Shown here: in pieces, positions 18,254 to 27,160 of the stretch
How positions within the stretch are numbered: the stretch's first letter is position 1
Layout: each line of letters starts with the position of its first letter
From: Cyanocohniella sp. LLY
GTDB lineage: Bacteria > Cyanobacteriota > Cyanobacteriia > Cyanobacteriales > Nostocaceae
Reading direction: 5' to 3'
DNA: 64,000 nucleotides
Assembly (NCBI GenBank): GCA_022241785.1
Contig: JAKOMP010000015.1
Span: 21,221-85,220, forward strand
The notes under the pieces: generated by a model
The model's input: only the letters and a program-made list of their open reading frames with translations
What the model was told of the DNA's origin: nothing
The model's database searches: none
Translations under genes and position numbers: made by a program

Positions 18254-18306
18254 GTAGGCGGTCTTTCCTGTGTAGCCGTGACTTCCAGTCGCCTGGTGCA
18301 AGATGT
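18254..18306 (+). repeat. Dispersed repeat, copy 2 of GTAGGCGG...CGCCTGG element
   Basis: Same element and orientation as 11181-11233, with a handful of substitutions and one indel. Confidence 0.7.
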
Positions 18307-18412
18307 AAGATACTCAAAAAATATTCTTTCCTACTCCCCACTCCCGTACCCTTCGGGAAGCTACGCTAACGGCTGACGCTCACGGCGAAGCCTACTCCCT
18401 ACTCCCAGCCTA

Positions 18413-18448
18413 CGCAAATAATTTTAGAAATCAAACCGGATTCCTATA
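18413..18448 (+). repeat. Dispersed repeat with AAATCAAACCGGAT core, copy 2
   Basis: Contains TTAGAAATCAAACCGGATT followed by CCTATA; same as 13826-13862 and the inverted copy at 29417-29454. Its end overlaps the crtD stop region. Confidence 0.75.
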
Positions 18449-19967
18449 TGTGCGAAGATTCTGCTTCTATTTGTCTGACAACTGTTAATGCTGAATAACT
18501 GACTCCAGCGGTACCTTCTCCGGGATGGGTAGAGTCACCCACTAACCACAAATGCTTGATGGGTGTACGATTGGCAAAGCCAAAGGGGCCAAAGGTGGGT
18601 ATTCTTTGACCTATACCGCCGACGATACCGCGATCGCGCGCTGTGTAATGAGCAAAGCTCCGGGGTGTGGCGGCTTCTACATGAATGATGGTTTCTGGTT
18701 TTAAATAAAAATATTGCGCCAGACGAGCGATCGCATCTTCTGTATACTTCTGTTTGAGTCCTTGATAATTGTCGGTAGACCACCACGGTGCAGGATCGAC
18801 AAAAGTTGAAGCAATAATTGTCGCCTTCCCTTCTGGTGCGCGTCCATCTCCCGAATGACTGACGGAAACAAATAAAGAATTATTTTCGCCTATGGGGCCA
18901 TTGGCATCATACATAAATTGCAGGTGTGGTGGACAATCCAATGGTATGGCGCTGGCATCTACACCCAAATAAACTACAAATGCACCCGACGCTTGGGGTA
19001 ATTTTTCCACACGATTTTTATACCCGGATGGTGCTGTTTCGCCCAATAGTTGCACTAAGTTCTGCACTGTGACGTTAGCCACTACATGATCTACAACTTC
19101 TGTCGAGACTTCCCCTGTTTGCTGATTTCTGATGACCACAGCATGGGCTTTGTTTTTTTCTACTTTGATTTGTTCTACAGTGTGGCGCATGAATAATTTA
19201 CCGCCATCTCTCTCTAAGGATGCAACCAGGCGATCGCTTAATACTTGCATACTACCTTGGAGGTGAAATAACCCTTGGGGTAATTGCGAGACACTCAACG
19301 CCGTTGCAGCGTAAAGTAAAGCTGTTTCTTCGGCGTTAACTTGGGAATACAGCTTTAATTGCAAATCTAAAAACGTCCTCAGGCGATAATCATTACCTAG
19401 TCCGTAAAATTTTAAAGCATCGCCAACAGTAAATAAGGTGTAAGGGACAGTAATTAATGTACTGGGGCGCACCGCCTGAGTTAACTGCCACAAATCCCAT
19501 AAATTACGCGGTGGTAGCACCGGATCACGTCCTTGAAATTGCCAACTAGCCTCAAATAACACCGCCATCATTTGCCAAAACGGTTCACTACCGGGAAATT
19601 GGCGTTGGCGTTCCTCTCGCCATTTCGCTGGATCACGCCAAACATTAATTGGTGTACTTTCACCAGGTAAATACACCGCACAAGCCGGGTCACAAGGTGT
19701 GGCTTCGGGTAAATCTATGGCTAATTCTGAGAATATGCGGTGATGAATCCCTCCAGGTTCTAATCCTGCTACCTGAGTTGCACCGACATCAAAGGTAAAT
19801 CCGCGACGTTTAAATGTAGAAGCACAACCACCGGGAACTAAGGCTTGGTCAAGAATTAAAACGCTGTAACCCCTATGGGCTAACAAAGCCGCAGCTGTCA
19901 ATCCGCCGATTCCTGCACCAATGACAGCAACACGGGATTTGGTTTTGTGAGTAGAAATATTGGACAT
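18444..19967 (-). CDS. crtD: Carotenoid C-3',4' desaturase CrtD
   Basis: FAD-dependent desaturase of the CrtI/CrtD class, 507 residues; in cyanobacteria CrtD acts in myxoxanthophyll synthesis by desaturating the 3',4' bond. Visible: the dinucleotide motif VIGAGIGGLTAAALLAHRGY (about 15-34), LVPGGCASTFKRRGFTFDVGA, and the C-terminal FAD block LWLVGDSTHPGEGTAGVSYS. The cysteine in PGGCAST and the overall length match the CrtD-like group rather than plant-type phytoene desaturase (CrtP). It may instead be a related isomerase (CrtH-like), which is somewhat similar; CrtD is preferred. ATG at 19967. Confidence 0.8.
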   Translation of the reverse strand: MSNISTHKTKSRVAVIGAGIGGLTAAALLAHRGYSVLILDQALVPGGCASTFKRRGFTFDVGATQVAGLEPGGIHHRIFSELAIDLPEATPCDPACAVYLPGESTPINVWRDPAKWREERQRQFPGSEPFWQMMAVLFEASWQFQGRDPVLPPRNLWDLWQLTQAVRPSTLITVPYTLFTVGDALKFYGLGNDYRLRTFLDLQLKLYSQVNAEETALLYAATALSVSQLPQGLFHLQGSMQVLSDRLVASLERDGGKLFMRHTVEQIKVEKNKAHAVVIRNQQTGEVSTEVVDHVVANVTVQNLVQLLGETAPSGYKNRVEKLPQASGAFVVYLGVDASAIPLDCPPHLQFMYDANGPIGENNSLFVSVSHSGDGRAPEGKATIIASTFVDPAPWWSTDNYQGLKQKYTEDAIARLAQYFYLKPETIIHVEAATPRSFAHYTARDRGIVGGIGQRIPTFGPFGFANRTPIKHLWLVGDSTHPGEGTAGVSYSALTVVRQIEAESSHI

Positions 19968-20012
19968 TAATAATAAATTTTACAATTCTTAACATTACTA
20001 CTCATAATTTTA

Positions 20013-20059
20013 CCAAAAAAAAGCTGAGTCAGAAATGAGGAAACGAAACTCTACTCAGC
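20013..20059 (-). terminator. Rho-independent terminator (minus strand)
   Basis: Read on the minus strand, GCTGAGT (20059-20053) and ACTCAGC (20029-20023) form a 7-base stem followed by a run of eight or nine T. It lies about 85 bases beyond the stop of the membrane protein gene at 20145-20825. Confidence 0.5.
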
Positions 20060-20144
20060 ATTCCCGAACTTAAATTTTTGGGCTGTTGAAAATCTCCAAA
20101 TAAAAGCCTTTTGGCTTCCGCGCAGTAGTACTAGGCGATGGCTT

Positions 20145-20825
20145 CTATCTTTCATTTGCAGAGGATAAACGAACTATGCTACGTAGTTCTCGCAGACATA
20201 ACCTTGTAAAATAAATAAGCCAAAGACTAATACCTATTAGTTTCGATATATCTTCTAGTTTATTATTAAATTCGTTACGAGAGATTACATCAAGCACAAG
20301 TGATAATGCCAAAAATCCTACGGCAGCAGATAAAATAATAAACTCAGTTTTCTTGACAAATTTCCTGGTTCTTACAGTAAACAATATAGTAATTAATGCA
20401 TAAAATAGATAAATTAAATTTTCTGGAATACCCATTTGAGGAAAAACTTCATCATGCAATAAGAATAAATCGTCGAGCATTATAAAAGTTGTGAACAATC
20501 CTGAAGATAATAAAAATTTAGATGATTCCCTATAGCGATTATTTTGTTTTACTACTGCATAAGTCAACAGACAAATTGCAGCACAAGAACACCATAATAA
20601 TATACCAATATTTGAAAAAAGACCTGTGTAGAAAGGTGCATTAGTAATTGATAATGGATCTCTCGTTAACAAATCCATAGTATCATTTACTACTAATTTA
20701 AAAATTAGAACAATTAAAGCAAATGGTATAACAGTTGCTAAAAATGTAAGAACTACAATTTTAAGTTGATCACTTAGTCTTGTTTGATGAGGAGTAATTA
20801 ACTTTATATCAATTAAATTTTTCAT
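20145..20825 (-). CDS. Multi-pass membrane protein of unknown function
   Basis: About 226 residues starting at the ATG at 20825 (a TTG 30 bases upstream also keeps the frame). Six hydrophobic segments are visible (for example VVLTFLATVIPFALIVLIF, NIGILLWCSCAAICLL, NLIYLFYALITILFTV). One loop reads FIMLDDLFLLHDEVFPQMG, an acidic DDxxxxHDE cluster that could bind metal. No family recognised. The DNA is AT-richer than its neighbours. Confidence 0.65.
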   Translation of the reverse strand: MKNLIDIKLITPHQTRLSDQLKIVVLTFLATVIPFALIVLIFKLVVNDTMDLLTRDPLSITNAPFYTGLFSNIGILLWCSCAAICLLTYAVVKQNNRYRESSKFLLSSGLFTTFIMLDDLFLLHDEVFPQMGIPENLIYLFYALITILFTVRTRKFVKKTEFIILSAAVGFLALSLVLDVISRNEFNNKLEDISKLIGISLWLIYFTRLCLRELRSIVRLSSANER

Positions 20826-21376
20826 TGTTCTGATTTCCAAATTTTGCTCATGCAATTAATACGGATAAGTTCCAAAAATCTGCTTTTTTAAATTGGCATG
20901 ATTTTACATTGATGAAAGATTACTAAAATTACATAGATTGACGAAAAGGTTGATAAATATAGGTTTAATTAACACTAAGAAGTGCCTCAAATATTAGTTT
21001 GAGTAAACAAATTATTTTTTTAATTAAATGGGGCTTGTTTAACCAGAATTATCCTAAGCACTGATTTAGCAAACCTTTAAGATTAAGCTCAGGTTAAGTA
21101 AAATTTAATTAATGATTATGGTTGCATATATATCAAAAAGAATCAAGCTTGTAATGTCTTGTTTTACGTAATTTTTCATGAAAGCTGTCTTCTTTATCAA
21201 AATTGCGTAAAGGAATAGATAAATAAGCAAACATTTATGTGCTTATTTATACAAACAATGAAAGCCAATAATAATCTTAAACAAACTCTCGATTCCTGTA
21301 GTTAACAAGATCAAGATGCTGTTGGAATTGGTAGATAAGATGAAAGAGTAACAAAGCTTTTTACTCCCTACTACCC
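20826..21376. other. Divergent intergenic region, AT-rich
   Basis: 551 bases between divergently transcribed genes. No gene, hairpin or convincing repeat was recognised; a single TACTCCC heptamer precedes the downstream start. Confidence 0.4.
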
Positions 21377-22648
21377 ATGACCTCAACCTTGCTAAAATTT
21401 CCGCGGATTAATGCTCCAACACTACACAAGTTACCCAATGGTTTGACCATAGTAGCGGAGCAAATGCCAGTGGAAGCTGTGAATCTCAGCTTGTGGATCA
21501 ATGTTGGCTCGGCGGTAGAATCTGATGCTATTAACGGGATGGCTCACTTTTTAGAGCATATGATTTTTAAAGGAACCGAGCGATTAGCCAGCGGTGAATT
21601 TGAACGTCAAATTGAAGAGCGGGGTGCTGTTACTAATGCTGCCACTAGCCAAGACTATACTCATTACTATATAACCACGGCTCCCAAGGATTTTGCCGAG
21701 CTAGCGCCACTACAAATAGATGTAGTATTTAATCCCAGTATTCCTGATGATGCCTTTGAACGGGAACGTTTGGTAGTTTTAGAAGAAATTCGGCGTTCTG
21801 AGGATAATCCCCGGCGGCGGACATTTAGAAGAGCGATGGAGACAGCGTTTGCCAAGTTACCTTATCGCCGTGCAGTTTTGGGGCCAGAAGAAGTAATTTC
21901 CCAACTCAAAGCTCAACAAATGCGTGATTTTCATGCTAATTGGTATCAACCCCAGTCAATTACGGCGGTAGCTGTGGGTAATTTACCTGTGGAAGAATTA
22001 ATAGCAACTGTGGCTGAGGGACTTAATAGTCAACAATTAACAGTTAACAGTCACCAGGTAGAGGTTAATCCTGAACCTGCGTTTACAGAAATTGTCCGGC
22101 AGGAATTTATTGATGAAAGTCTTCAGCAAGCACGGATAGTTATGGTGTGGCGGGTTCCAGGGTTAGGACAATTAGATGATATTTATGGTTTAGATGTTTT
22201 AGCCGGAATTTTAGGACATGGACGCACATCAAGATTTGTGCGGGACTTGCGGGAAGAACGGGGATTAGTCACTTCCATAGCTGTGAGCAATATGAGTAAT
22301 CTACTACAAGGGACATTTTATATTTCCGCTAAATGTGAAGTAGAAAATTTACCAGCTGTCGAAGAAGCGATCGCCCAACATATCCGGACACTACAAACAG
22401 AGTTAATCTCAGAAAAAGAAATTGCGCGTGTGCGGCGACGGGTAGCCAACAGATATATATTTGGTAACGAAACCCCAGGCGATCGCGCTGGTTTATATGG
22501 TTATTATCAATCTATGATTGGAGACTTAGAACCTGCATTTAACTACCCAAATCATATTCAAAGCCAAGAAGCAACAGATTTACTCTTAGCTGCAAATCAG
22601 TACCTGTGTCCAGAAGCTTATGGTGTAGTTGTACTGAAACCATATTAA
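21377..22648 (+). CDS. M16-family zinc metallopeptidase
   Basis: 423 residues. Inverse zinc-binding motif HFLEH (H57, E60, H61) within NGMAHFLEHMIFKGTERLASG, typical of processing-peptidase-like M16 proteins. The domain pair expected for M16B half-proteins is present: active N-terminal half and a C-terminal half with the GHGRTSRFVRDLREERGL block (about residue 280). Often cyanobacteria encode an active and an inactive M16 protein side by side; here only this active one is seen. No signal peptide. Confidence 0.9.
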   Translation: MTSTLLKFPRINAPTLHKLPNGLTIVAEQMPVEAVNLSLWINVGSAVESDAINGMAHFLEHMIFKGTERLASGEFERQIEERGAVTNAATSQDYTHYYITTAPKDFAELAPLQIDVVFNPSIPDDAFERERLVVLEEIRRSEDNPRRRTFRRAMETAFAKLPYRRAVLGPEEVISQLKAQQMRDFHANWYQPQSITAVAVGNLPVEELIATVAEGLNSQQLTVNSHQVEVNPEPAFTEIVRQEFIDESLQQARIVMVWRVPGLGQLDDIYGLDVLAGILGHGRTSRFVRDLREERGLVTSIAVSNMSNLLQGTFYISAKCEVENLPAVEEAIAQHIRTLQTELISEKEIARVRRRVANRYIFGNETPGDRAGLYGYYQSMIGDLEPAFNYPNHIQSQEATDLLLAANQYLCPEAYGVVVLKPY

Positions 22649-22651
22649 ATT

Positions 22652-22684
22652 AGGGAGTGGTGAGTAGGGAGTAGGGAGTAGGAG
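22652..22684 (+). repeat. Heptamer repeat (GGGAGTA)n after the M16 gene
   Basis: AGGGAGTGGTGAGTAGGGAG followed by TAGGGAGTAGG; STRR heptamers. A complementary array, CCCCACTCCCTACTCCC, lies at 22853-22885 just before the next gene. Confidence 0.8.
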
Positions 22685-22720
22685 GAAAGACTTTGTATAA
22701 TAATCTCCTTCCTGACTTTC

Positions 22721-22844
22721 CTGACTTTTCATCTCATGTGGAAAAGTCCACGGCAAATCTAACTGACAAACCAGGGATTCAAAGTCTCTCGCCTCGCAGG
22801 AGAGAGATTTAGAGAGAGGTTTTCCAGATACCGTGAAAAATTAG
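22721..22844 (+). repeat. About 124-base dispersed repeat, copy 1
   Basis: Nearly the same sequence occurs inverted at 33278-33494, where a segment of about 95 bases interrupts it. Recognisable parts are CTGACTTTTC, GGAAAAGTCCACGG and CGCAGGAGAGAGATTTAGAG. It lies between two heptamer arrays. Non-coding. Confidence 0.85.
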
Positions 22845-22893
22845 CCTGACTTTCCCCACTCCCTACTCCCTATTCCCTACTCCCAATTTAAAG

Positions 22894-23781
22894 ATGTGGA
22901 CTGAAATTGATACTTATATCAGCCAAGTAACTGGCGAAAAATTTCAAACTCAGCACAAGCATAGTGTCAGTGGTGGGTGTATTAACCAAGGTTATGCTAT
23001 CTCTGATGGTGAGCAGAGTTATTTTGTCAAGCTCAATCAAGCATCCCAAGTGGCGATGTTTGAAGCTGAGGCGCTGGGCTTAGAAGAAATGCTAGCGACA
23101 AATAGCATTCGTGTTCCCAAAGCGATTTGCTGGGGTACGGTTGGTAATTCTGGCTATATCGTCTTGGAATGGCTAGAAATGGGAGGCGGTACTTCGACTA
23201 CGCTCAGTAACCGTAATAGCAAATCTTCCCAAGAAATGGGACGTCAACTAGCGGCGATGCACAAAGCTACTAGCAACAAAGGTTTTGGTTGGAAAATTAA
23301 TAATACTATTGGTTCCACACCCCAAATTAATACCTGGACAGCAGACTGGGCAGAATTTTATGCACAACATCGCCTGAGTTATCAATTTCAGTTAGCTAGG
23401 CGACGGGGGGGGAGTTTTCCCAAACAAGATAAGTTAATGGCGGCTATTCCTGAATTACTAGCCGGTTATGACGTGCAGCCATCCTTAGTGCATGGTGATT
23501 TGTGGGGTGGGAATGCTGGGTGTACTGTTGCGGGAGAACCTGTGATATTTGATCCTGCAACTTATTTTGGTGATAGAGAAGTAGATATCGCCATGACAGA
23601 ATTATTTGGTGGGTTTCCCGCTGGGTTTTACCAAGGTTATAACGAGGTGTTTGCTTTAGATGCAGGTTATGAGCAAAGAAAAACACTGTACAACTTGTAT
23701 CACATCCTCAATCACTTCAATTTATTTGGTGGTGGTTATGCTTCCCAAGCTAACCGGATGATTGACCAAATTTTGCGATGA
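22894..23781 (+). CDS. Fructosamine/ketosamine-3-kinase family protein
   Basis: 295 residues, cytoplasmic phosphotransferase of the protein-kinase-like fold; the family phosphorylates sugar adducts on proteins (deglycation). Visible: nucleotide-loop SVSGGCINQGY (about 25-35), YFVKLN with the ATP-binding lysine, LVHGDLWGGNAG with the catalytic aspartate (about 200), and the metal-binding IFDPATYFGDREVD. Between residues about 98 and 112 the segment GGGTSTTLSNRNSKSS is low-complexity and encoded by a CTTCGACTACGCTCAGTAACC-like repeat, apparently an in-frame insertion in a surface loop. Confidence 0.88.
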   Translation: MWTEIDTYISQVTGEKFQTQHKHSVSGGCINQGYAISDGEQSYFVKLNQASQVAMFEAEALGLEEMLATNSIRVPKAICWGTVGNSGYIVLEWLEMGGGTSTTLSNRNSKSSQEMGRQLAAMHKATSNKGFGWKINNTIGSTPQINTWTADWAEFYAQHRLSYQFQLARRRGGSFPKQDKLMAAIPELLAGYDVQPSLVHGDLWGGNAGCTVAGEPVIFDPATYFGDREVDIAMTELFGGFPAGFYQGYNEVFALDAGYEQRKTLYNLYHILNHFNLFGGGYASQANRMIDQILR

Positions 23782-23830
23782 ATTTCCACTGTAATTAAAA
23801 ACTTATACGTATCTTTCCCTCACATCTCCA

Positions 23831-24442
23831 GTGAAACACTATCAACAACAACTCAACGCTTTCCCCAGGGACTACCTGAACAACTTGTGGGGAGAAATCC
23901 AGGCTTGTCCTTACTTTGCTGTCAATAACCTCAACCGTGATTTTGTTGGGACTAAAGGCTTTTCTGTTGTCTTCAAGCGATCGCACATCCCCACAGTAGA
24001 ACAAAAATTCCCTTACTTCAAGCCATATCTAGATTTAGCTCTCCAACCAAGTTGTAATGCTTTTTACCTTAATCCCTTACAACTTAAGGAAGGTTCCCGT
24101 GTCGATCCTCATATAGATCGATCCTTGCGTTCCTACTGCAAAACCATCGAACCACCTATGTTTGTCAGTGTCCTTTATGTGCGCATACCAGAGAATCTGG
24201 AGGGCGGAGAACTGGTACTCAAGTCGCACAAACGCCAACTGGGACAAATTAAACCACAGGTAAATACTTTGCTTCACTTTCAAGGTGATTTAACGCACTC
24301 AGTCAATGCAGTAAAAACACCAGGAAATCGTTTGAGCTTAGTTTGTGAACAATATAGTTTGAGTGAAGCCGAACTGGCAGAGATACCAGAGTTTACCATT
24401 GAGTCAAGAATTGCTCTCTCCACCGCAAAAAAACGCAATTGA
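23831..24442 (+). CDS. 2OG-Fe(II) oxygenase superfamily protein
   Basis: 203 residues, GTG start. Prolyl-hydroxylase-like double-stranded beta-helix with the iron ligands HID (RVDPHIDRS, about residue 95) and the distal histidine in GDLTHSVNAV (about 157), followed by the expected 2-oxoglutarate arginine in GNRLSLVCEQY. Also FVSVLYVRIPENLEGGELV, the usual strand between. It therefore looks catalytically intact. The substrate is unknown. It follows the fructosamine-kinase gene by about 50 bases and might be co-transcribed. Confidence 0.85.
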   Translation: MKHYQQQLNAFPRDYLNNLWGEIQACPYFAVNNLNRDFVGTKGFSVVFKRSHIPTVEQKFPYFKPYLDLALQPSCNAFYLNPLQLKEGSRVDPHIDRSLRSYCKTIEPPMFVSVLYVRIPENLEGGELVLKSHKRQLGQIKPQVNTLLHFQGDLTHSVNAVKTPGNRLSLVCEQYSLSEAELAEIPEFTIESRIALSTAKKRN

Positions 24443-24564
24443 TACCGAGTTGCAGTCAAAGATAGTAACTTAGCCTGGGAGTGGGGAACTCGGGGCCCCC
24501 TCTGGGGATAAGGGGTAATAGGGAATAGGGAGTAGGAATATTATGTTTGAACGCAACTTAGTAT

Positions 24565-24600
24565 GACATCCTCCCCCAAATTAACTTCGGGGGATTCTCG
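24565..24600. repeat. Hairpin resembling an IS200/IS605-type end
   Basis: GACATCCTCCCCC followed by a short spacer and GGGGGATTCT (24565-24597) forms a CCCCC/GGGGG stem-loop. The same layout is seen at ends of IS200/IS605 elements in Nostoc. No transposase gene is nearby, so it would be a solitary remnant. It could also act as a terminator. Confidence 0.4.
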
Positions 24601-24678
24601 GCTCAAACAGTAATACACTTGGGGTCTTACCAGCAAAAAGATAAAATAGTTAACAAATGTTGCCTGTTGAGCTGACTA

Positions 24679-25473
24679 ATGACACCCTCACAAGATGTAA
24701 ACGCTGTAACTATTCCTGATATTGACCAGGAAGACTACGACAACTCAGAATTAGATCCTCTAAGTGAGTTGCCAGATGAAGTCGAAATGTCTCTTTTCGA
24801 CCACCTAGAAGAATTGCGACAGCGGATTTTTTATGCTCTGATTGCTGTTGTCATATTTGTTGTGGGCTGTTTCATCGCTGTTAAACCAATTGTCCAGCTA
24901 CTAGAAGTCCCAGCCCAGGGTGTAAAATTTCTGCAACTTGCTCCTGGAGAATATTTCTTTGTCTCCATCAAAGTAGCAGGCTATAGCGGCTTGGTACTTT
25001 CCAGTCCCTTTATTCTTTATCAAATTATCCAATTCATTCTCCCAGGACTAACTCGCCGTGAACGCCGCTTGTTAGGACCTGTGGTTTTCGGTTCTAGTAT
25101 CTTGTTTGCGGCTGGTTTAGTATTTGCTTACTTGCTTCTGATTCCAGCAGCTTTAAATTTTTTCATTAGTTATGGTACAGATGTCGTCGAACAACTGTGG
25201 TCAATTGACAAGTATTTTGAATTTGTGCTGCTGCTGTTATTTAGTACTGGCCTAGCATTTCAAATTCCCATCATCCAATTGTTGCTTGGTAATTTGGGAA
25301 TTGTTTCGTCGGAAAAAATGATTGCTGGCTGGCGTTATGTGATTATCGGTGCAGTTGTGCTAGGTGCTGTCCTTACGCCTTCTACTGACCCCCTGACCCA
25401 AAGTCTCTTAGCTGGTGCAGTATTAGGACTTTACTTTGGTGGTATCGGTCTAGTTAAACTTACAGGTAAATGA
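24679..25473 (+). CDS. tatC: Sec-independent translocase subunit TatC
   Basis: Core receptor of the twin-arginine export system in the thylakoid/plasma membrane. 264 residues with six membrane helices and the family signature [14 protein letters not shown] (about residues 37-50) before helix 1. Also [21 protein letters not shown] and the late [11 protein letters not shown] motif. The cytoplasmic N-terminal extension is acidic, typical of cyanobacterial TatC. Its substrates would include the twin-arginine protein NrtA also encoded here. A terminator follows. Confidence 0.96.
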   Translation: MTPSQDVNAVTIPDIDQEDYDNSELDPLSELPDEVEMSLFDHLEELRQRIFYALIAVVIFVVGCFIAVKPIVQLLEVPAQGVKFLQLAPGEYFFVSIKVAGYSGLVLSSPFILYQIIQFILPGLTRRERRLLGPVVFGSSILFAAGLVFAYLLLIPAALNFFISYGTDVVEQLWSIDKYFEFVLLLLFSTGLAFQIPIIQLLLGNLGIVSSEKMIAGWRYVIIGAVVLGAVLTPSTDPLTQSLLAGAVLGLYFGGIGLVKLTGK

Positions 25474-25485
25474 CACAGTTAAGAT

Positions 25486-25534
25486 TCTCCCGACTGTAAT
25501 GGTTTTGAACAAGGTCGGGAGATTTTGGATTTTC
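25486..25534 (+). terminator. Rho-independent terminator between tatC and the pseudouridine synthase gene
   Basis: Arms TCTCCCGAC (25486-25494) and GTCGGGAGA (25514-25522) form a perfect 9-base stem, followed by TTTTGGATTTTCG. It lies between convergent genes and may serve both. Confidence 0.7.
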
Positions 25535-25553
25535 GTTGTCTCACAAAAATTTC

Positions 25554-26489
25554 TTAAGAAGACATAGCAACTCGTCGCCGCAGAACTTCTAATAAAGTCG
25601 TCAATGTTTGAGGAGGGGGTGCTGTCACCTCAATCCAATCTTCAGAGATGGGATGCTGTAACTTCAAGCGCCAAGCGTGTAGTGCTTGACCTGTCAAGTT
25701 TACTCCCACAGAATGACCAGAACTATAGATAGGGTCGCCCACAATAGGATGACCGATTTTGGCACTGTGGACGCGAATTTGATGCGTCCGTCCGGTTTCT
25801 AATTGAAAGAGGATTAATGTGTAATTTCCTAAACGTTCTAAAACTTGCCAATGGGTGATAGCAGAACGTCCACCTTTTTCTATGGGGACAACTGCCATTT
25901 TTTTTCGGTCTTGGGGATGGCGGCCAATAGGTAAATCTACGCTACCGCTGGCAGTTTTTGGCGCACCGTAAACCACACCTAAGTATTCTCGCCGGGCGGT
26001 TTTTGCCTGGAGTTGCGCTTGCAGACTTTGATAAGCAATATCGGTTTTAGCAATAGCGATCGCACCTGTTGTATCCTTATCTAATCGATGTACAATTCCT
26101 GGTCGTTGGACTCCGCCAATTCCCGGAAGATGAGGACAGTGTGCCAATAAAGCATTTACCAAAGTGCCATCGGGATGACCAGGTGCAGGATGAACAACTA
26201 AACCAGCAGGTTTGTTAAGAATGAGTAACTGTTCGTCTTCGTAGAGGATATCTAGGGGAATATCCTCGGCTTGCAGTTCCAAAGGTTGGACTTCGGGAAT
26301 TTCTAGGATGATGCGATCGCCTGCTTTGACATTGATTTTTTTGGTTGTGCAGACTTTACCATTAAGTTGGACGTTACCCTGTTCAATTAACTGTTGAATG
26401 CGAGAACGCGATAAATCGGGTAATTCTTGGGCAAGATAGCGGTCAAGGCGTGCGCCTGTATCTTCTAGTTGTAAAATAAATTCGGTCAC
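25554..26489 (-). CDS. RluA/RluD-family rRNA pseudouridine synthase
   Basis: 311 residues. N-terminal S4 RNA-binding domain (RLDRYLAQELPDLSRSRIQQ, about 13-32), then the catalytic domain with HRLDKDTTGAI (about 139-149, catalytic aspartate D143 region), EYLGVVYG and the C-terminal GRTHQIRVH (about 243) motif. RluD-type enzymes modify 23S rRNA uridines; the exact site is not determinable here. The start ATG overlaps the upstream Uma2 stop by four bases, so the two genes are translationally coupled. Confidence 0.93.
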   Translation of the reverse strand: MTEFILQLEDTGARLDRYLAQELPDLSRSRIQQLIEQGNVQLNGKVCTTKKINVKAGDRIILEIPEVQPLELQAEDIPLDILYEDEQLLILNKPAGLVVHPAPGHPDGTLVNALLAHCPHLPGIGGVQRPGIVHRLDKDTTGAIAIAKTDIAYQSLQAQLQAKTARREYLGVVYGAPKTASGSVDLPIGRHPQDRKKMAVVPIEKGGRSAITHWQVLERLGNYTLILFQLETGRTHQIRVHSAKIGHPIVGDPIYSSGHSVGVNLTGQALHAWRLKLQHPISEDWIEVTAPPPQTLTTLLEVLRRRVAMSS

Positions 26490-27160
26490 AATTGCTCTGG
26501 ATTAATTCCTCGTTCTTGTAGTAAAGCACGAAGAGCTTGTAATTCTGCTTCTGCTTGTTCCGCCCGTTGGCGTTCTTGTTCTCGTTGCTGGTCTAGTTCT
26601 TCATAACTGAGAAACCTCTGTCCATTAGGACGATAAATCAGAAGTTCGCCATCTGATAATTCAAAGCGGATACCTAAACGGGGACTTACCCAACCAGACA
26701 TTTCGGGAATTTCGGCTAATTCATTCCCGGAACGTAACCAACCGCTTAACTCGGATGTATCGGGGTCATATAAATAATATTCTTCTACCCCATAGCGCTC
26801 ATAAAATTTGTATTTGGCAATCATTTCCTTGGCACTATTACCAGGAGAGAGAATTTCAAACACCACTTGCGGGGGGATATTATCTTCTCGCCATTGGAGA
26901 TAAGAACCTCGATCTTGTTTTGGTCTGCCAAAAACTACCATAGCATCAGGCGCTCTGCGGGTCGTGTTGCTTCCCTCCACGGGATACCATAGCAAGTCGC
27001 CAGCAACGAATACATGAGGATCATTAGCAAACAACAAATCCAAGTTTTTTTTAATCAACACAATCAATTCAAACTGCTTAGTATTGTCCGCCATTGGCTG
27101 TCCATCGCTGTCAGGGTAGATGATGCCTTGTTGGTTAGAAGATGCTAGCTGGGTAACCAT
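26486..27160 (-). CDS. Uma2-family (DUF820) restriction-endonuclease-like protein
   Basis: 224 residues. PD-(D/E)XK-fold domain of the Uma2 family, greatly expanded in cyanobacteria with unknown physiological role. Visible: RRAPDAMVVFG (with PD), PPQVVFEILSPGNSAKEM (E then later K), YERYGVEEYYLYDPD, and a C-terminal coiled-coil-like Gln/Arg/Glu-rich helix (EELDQQREQERQRAEQ, about 180 onward). ATG at 27160. It precedes and overlaps (four bases) the pseudouridine synthase gene. Confidence 0.88.
   Translation of the reverse strand: MVTQLASSNQQGIIYPDSDGQPMADNTKQFELIVLIKKNLDLLFANDPHVFVAGDLLWYPVEGSNTTRRAPDAMVVFGRPKQDRGSYLQWREDNIPPQVVFEILSPGNSAKEMIAKYKFYERYGVEEYYLYDPDTSELSGWLRSGNELAEIPEMSGWVSPRLGIRFELSDGELLIYRPNGQRFLSYEELDQQREQERQRAEQAEAELQALRALLQERGINPEQL

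Larger units (their letters stand above)
17927..18443. other. Intergenic region made of dispersed repeats
   Basis: 517 bases. It holds CTAGAGG/CTAGGG short repeats (about 18020-18050), a GCCTCCGGCACGC repeat (18142-18195), the second copy of the 53-base repeat (18254-18306), heptamers (18325-18410) interrupted by a CTTCGGGAAGC-type palindromic repeat, and a CAAACCGGATT repeat (18413-18448) that enters the crtD 3' end. No gene supported. Confidence 0.6.
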
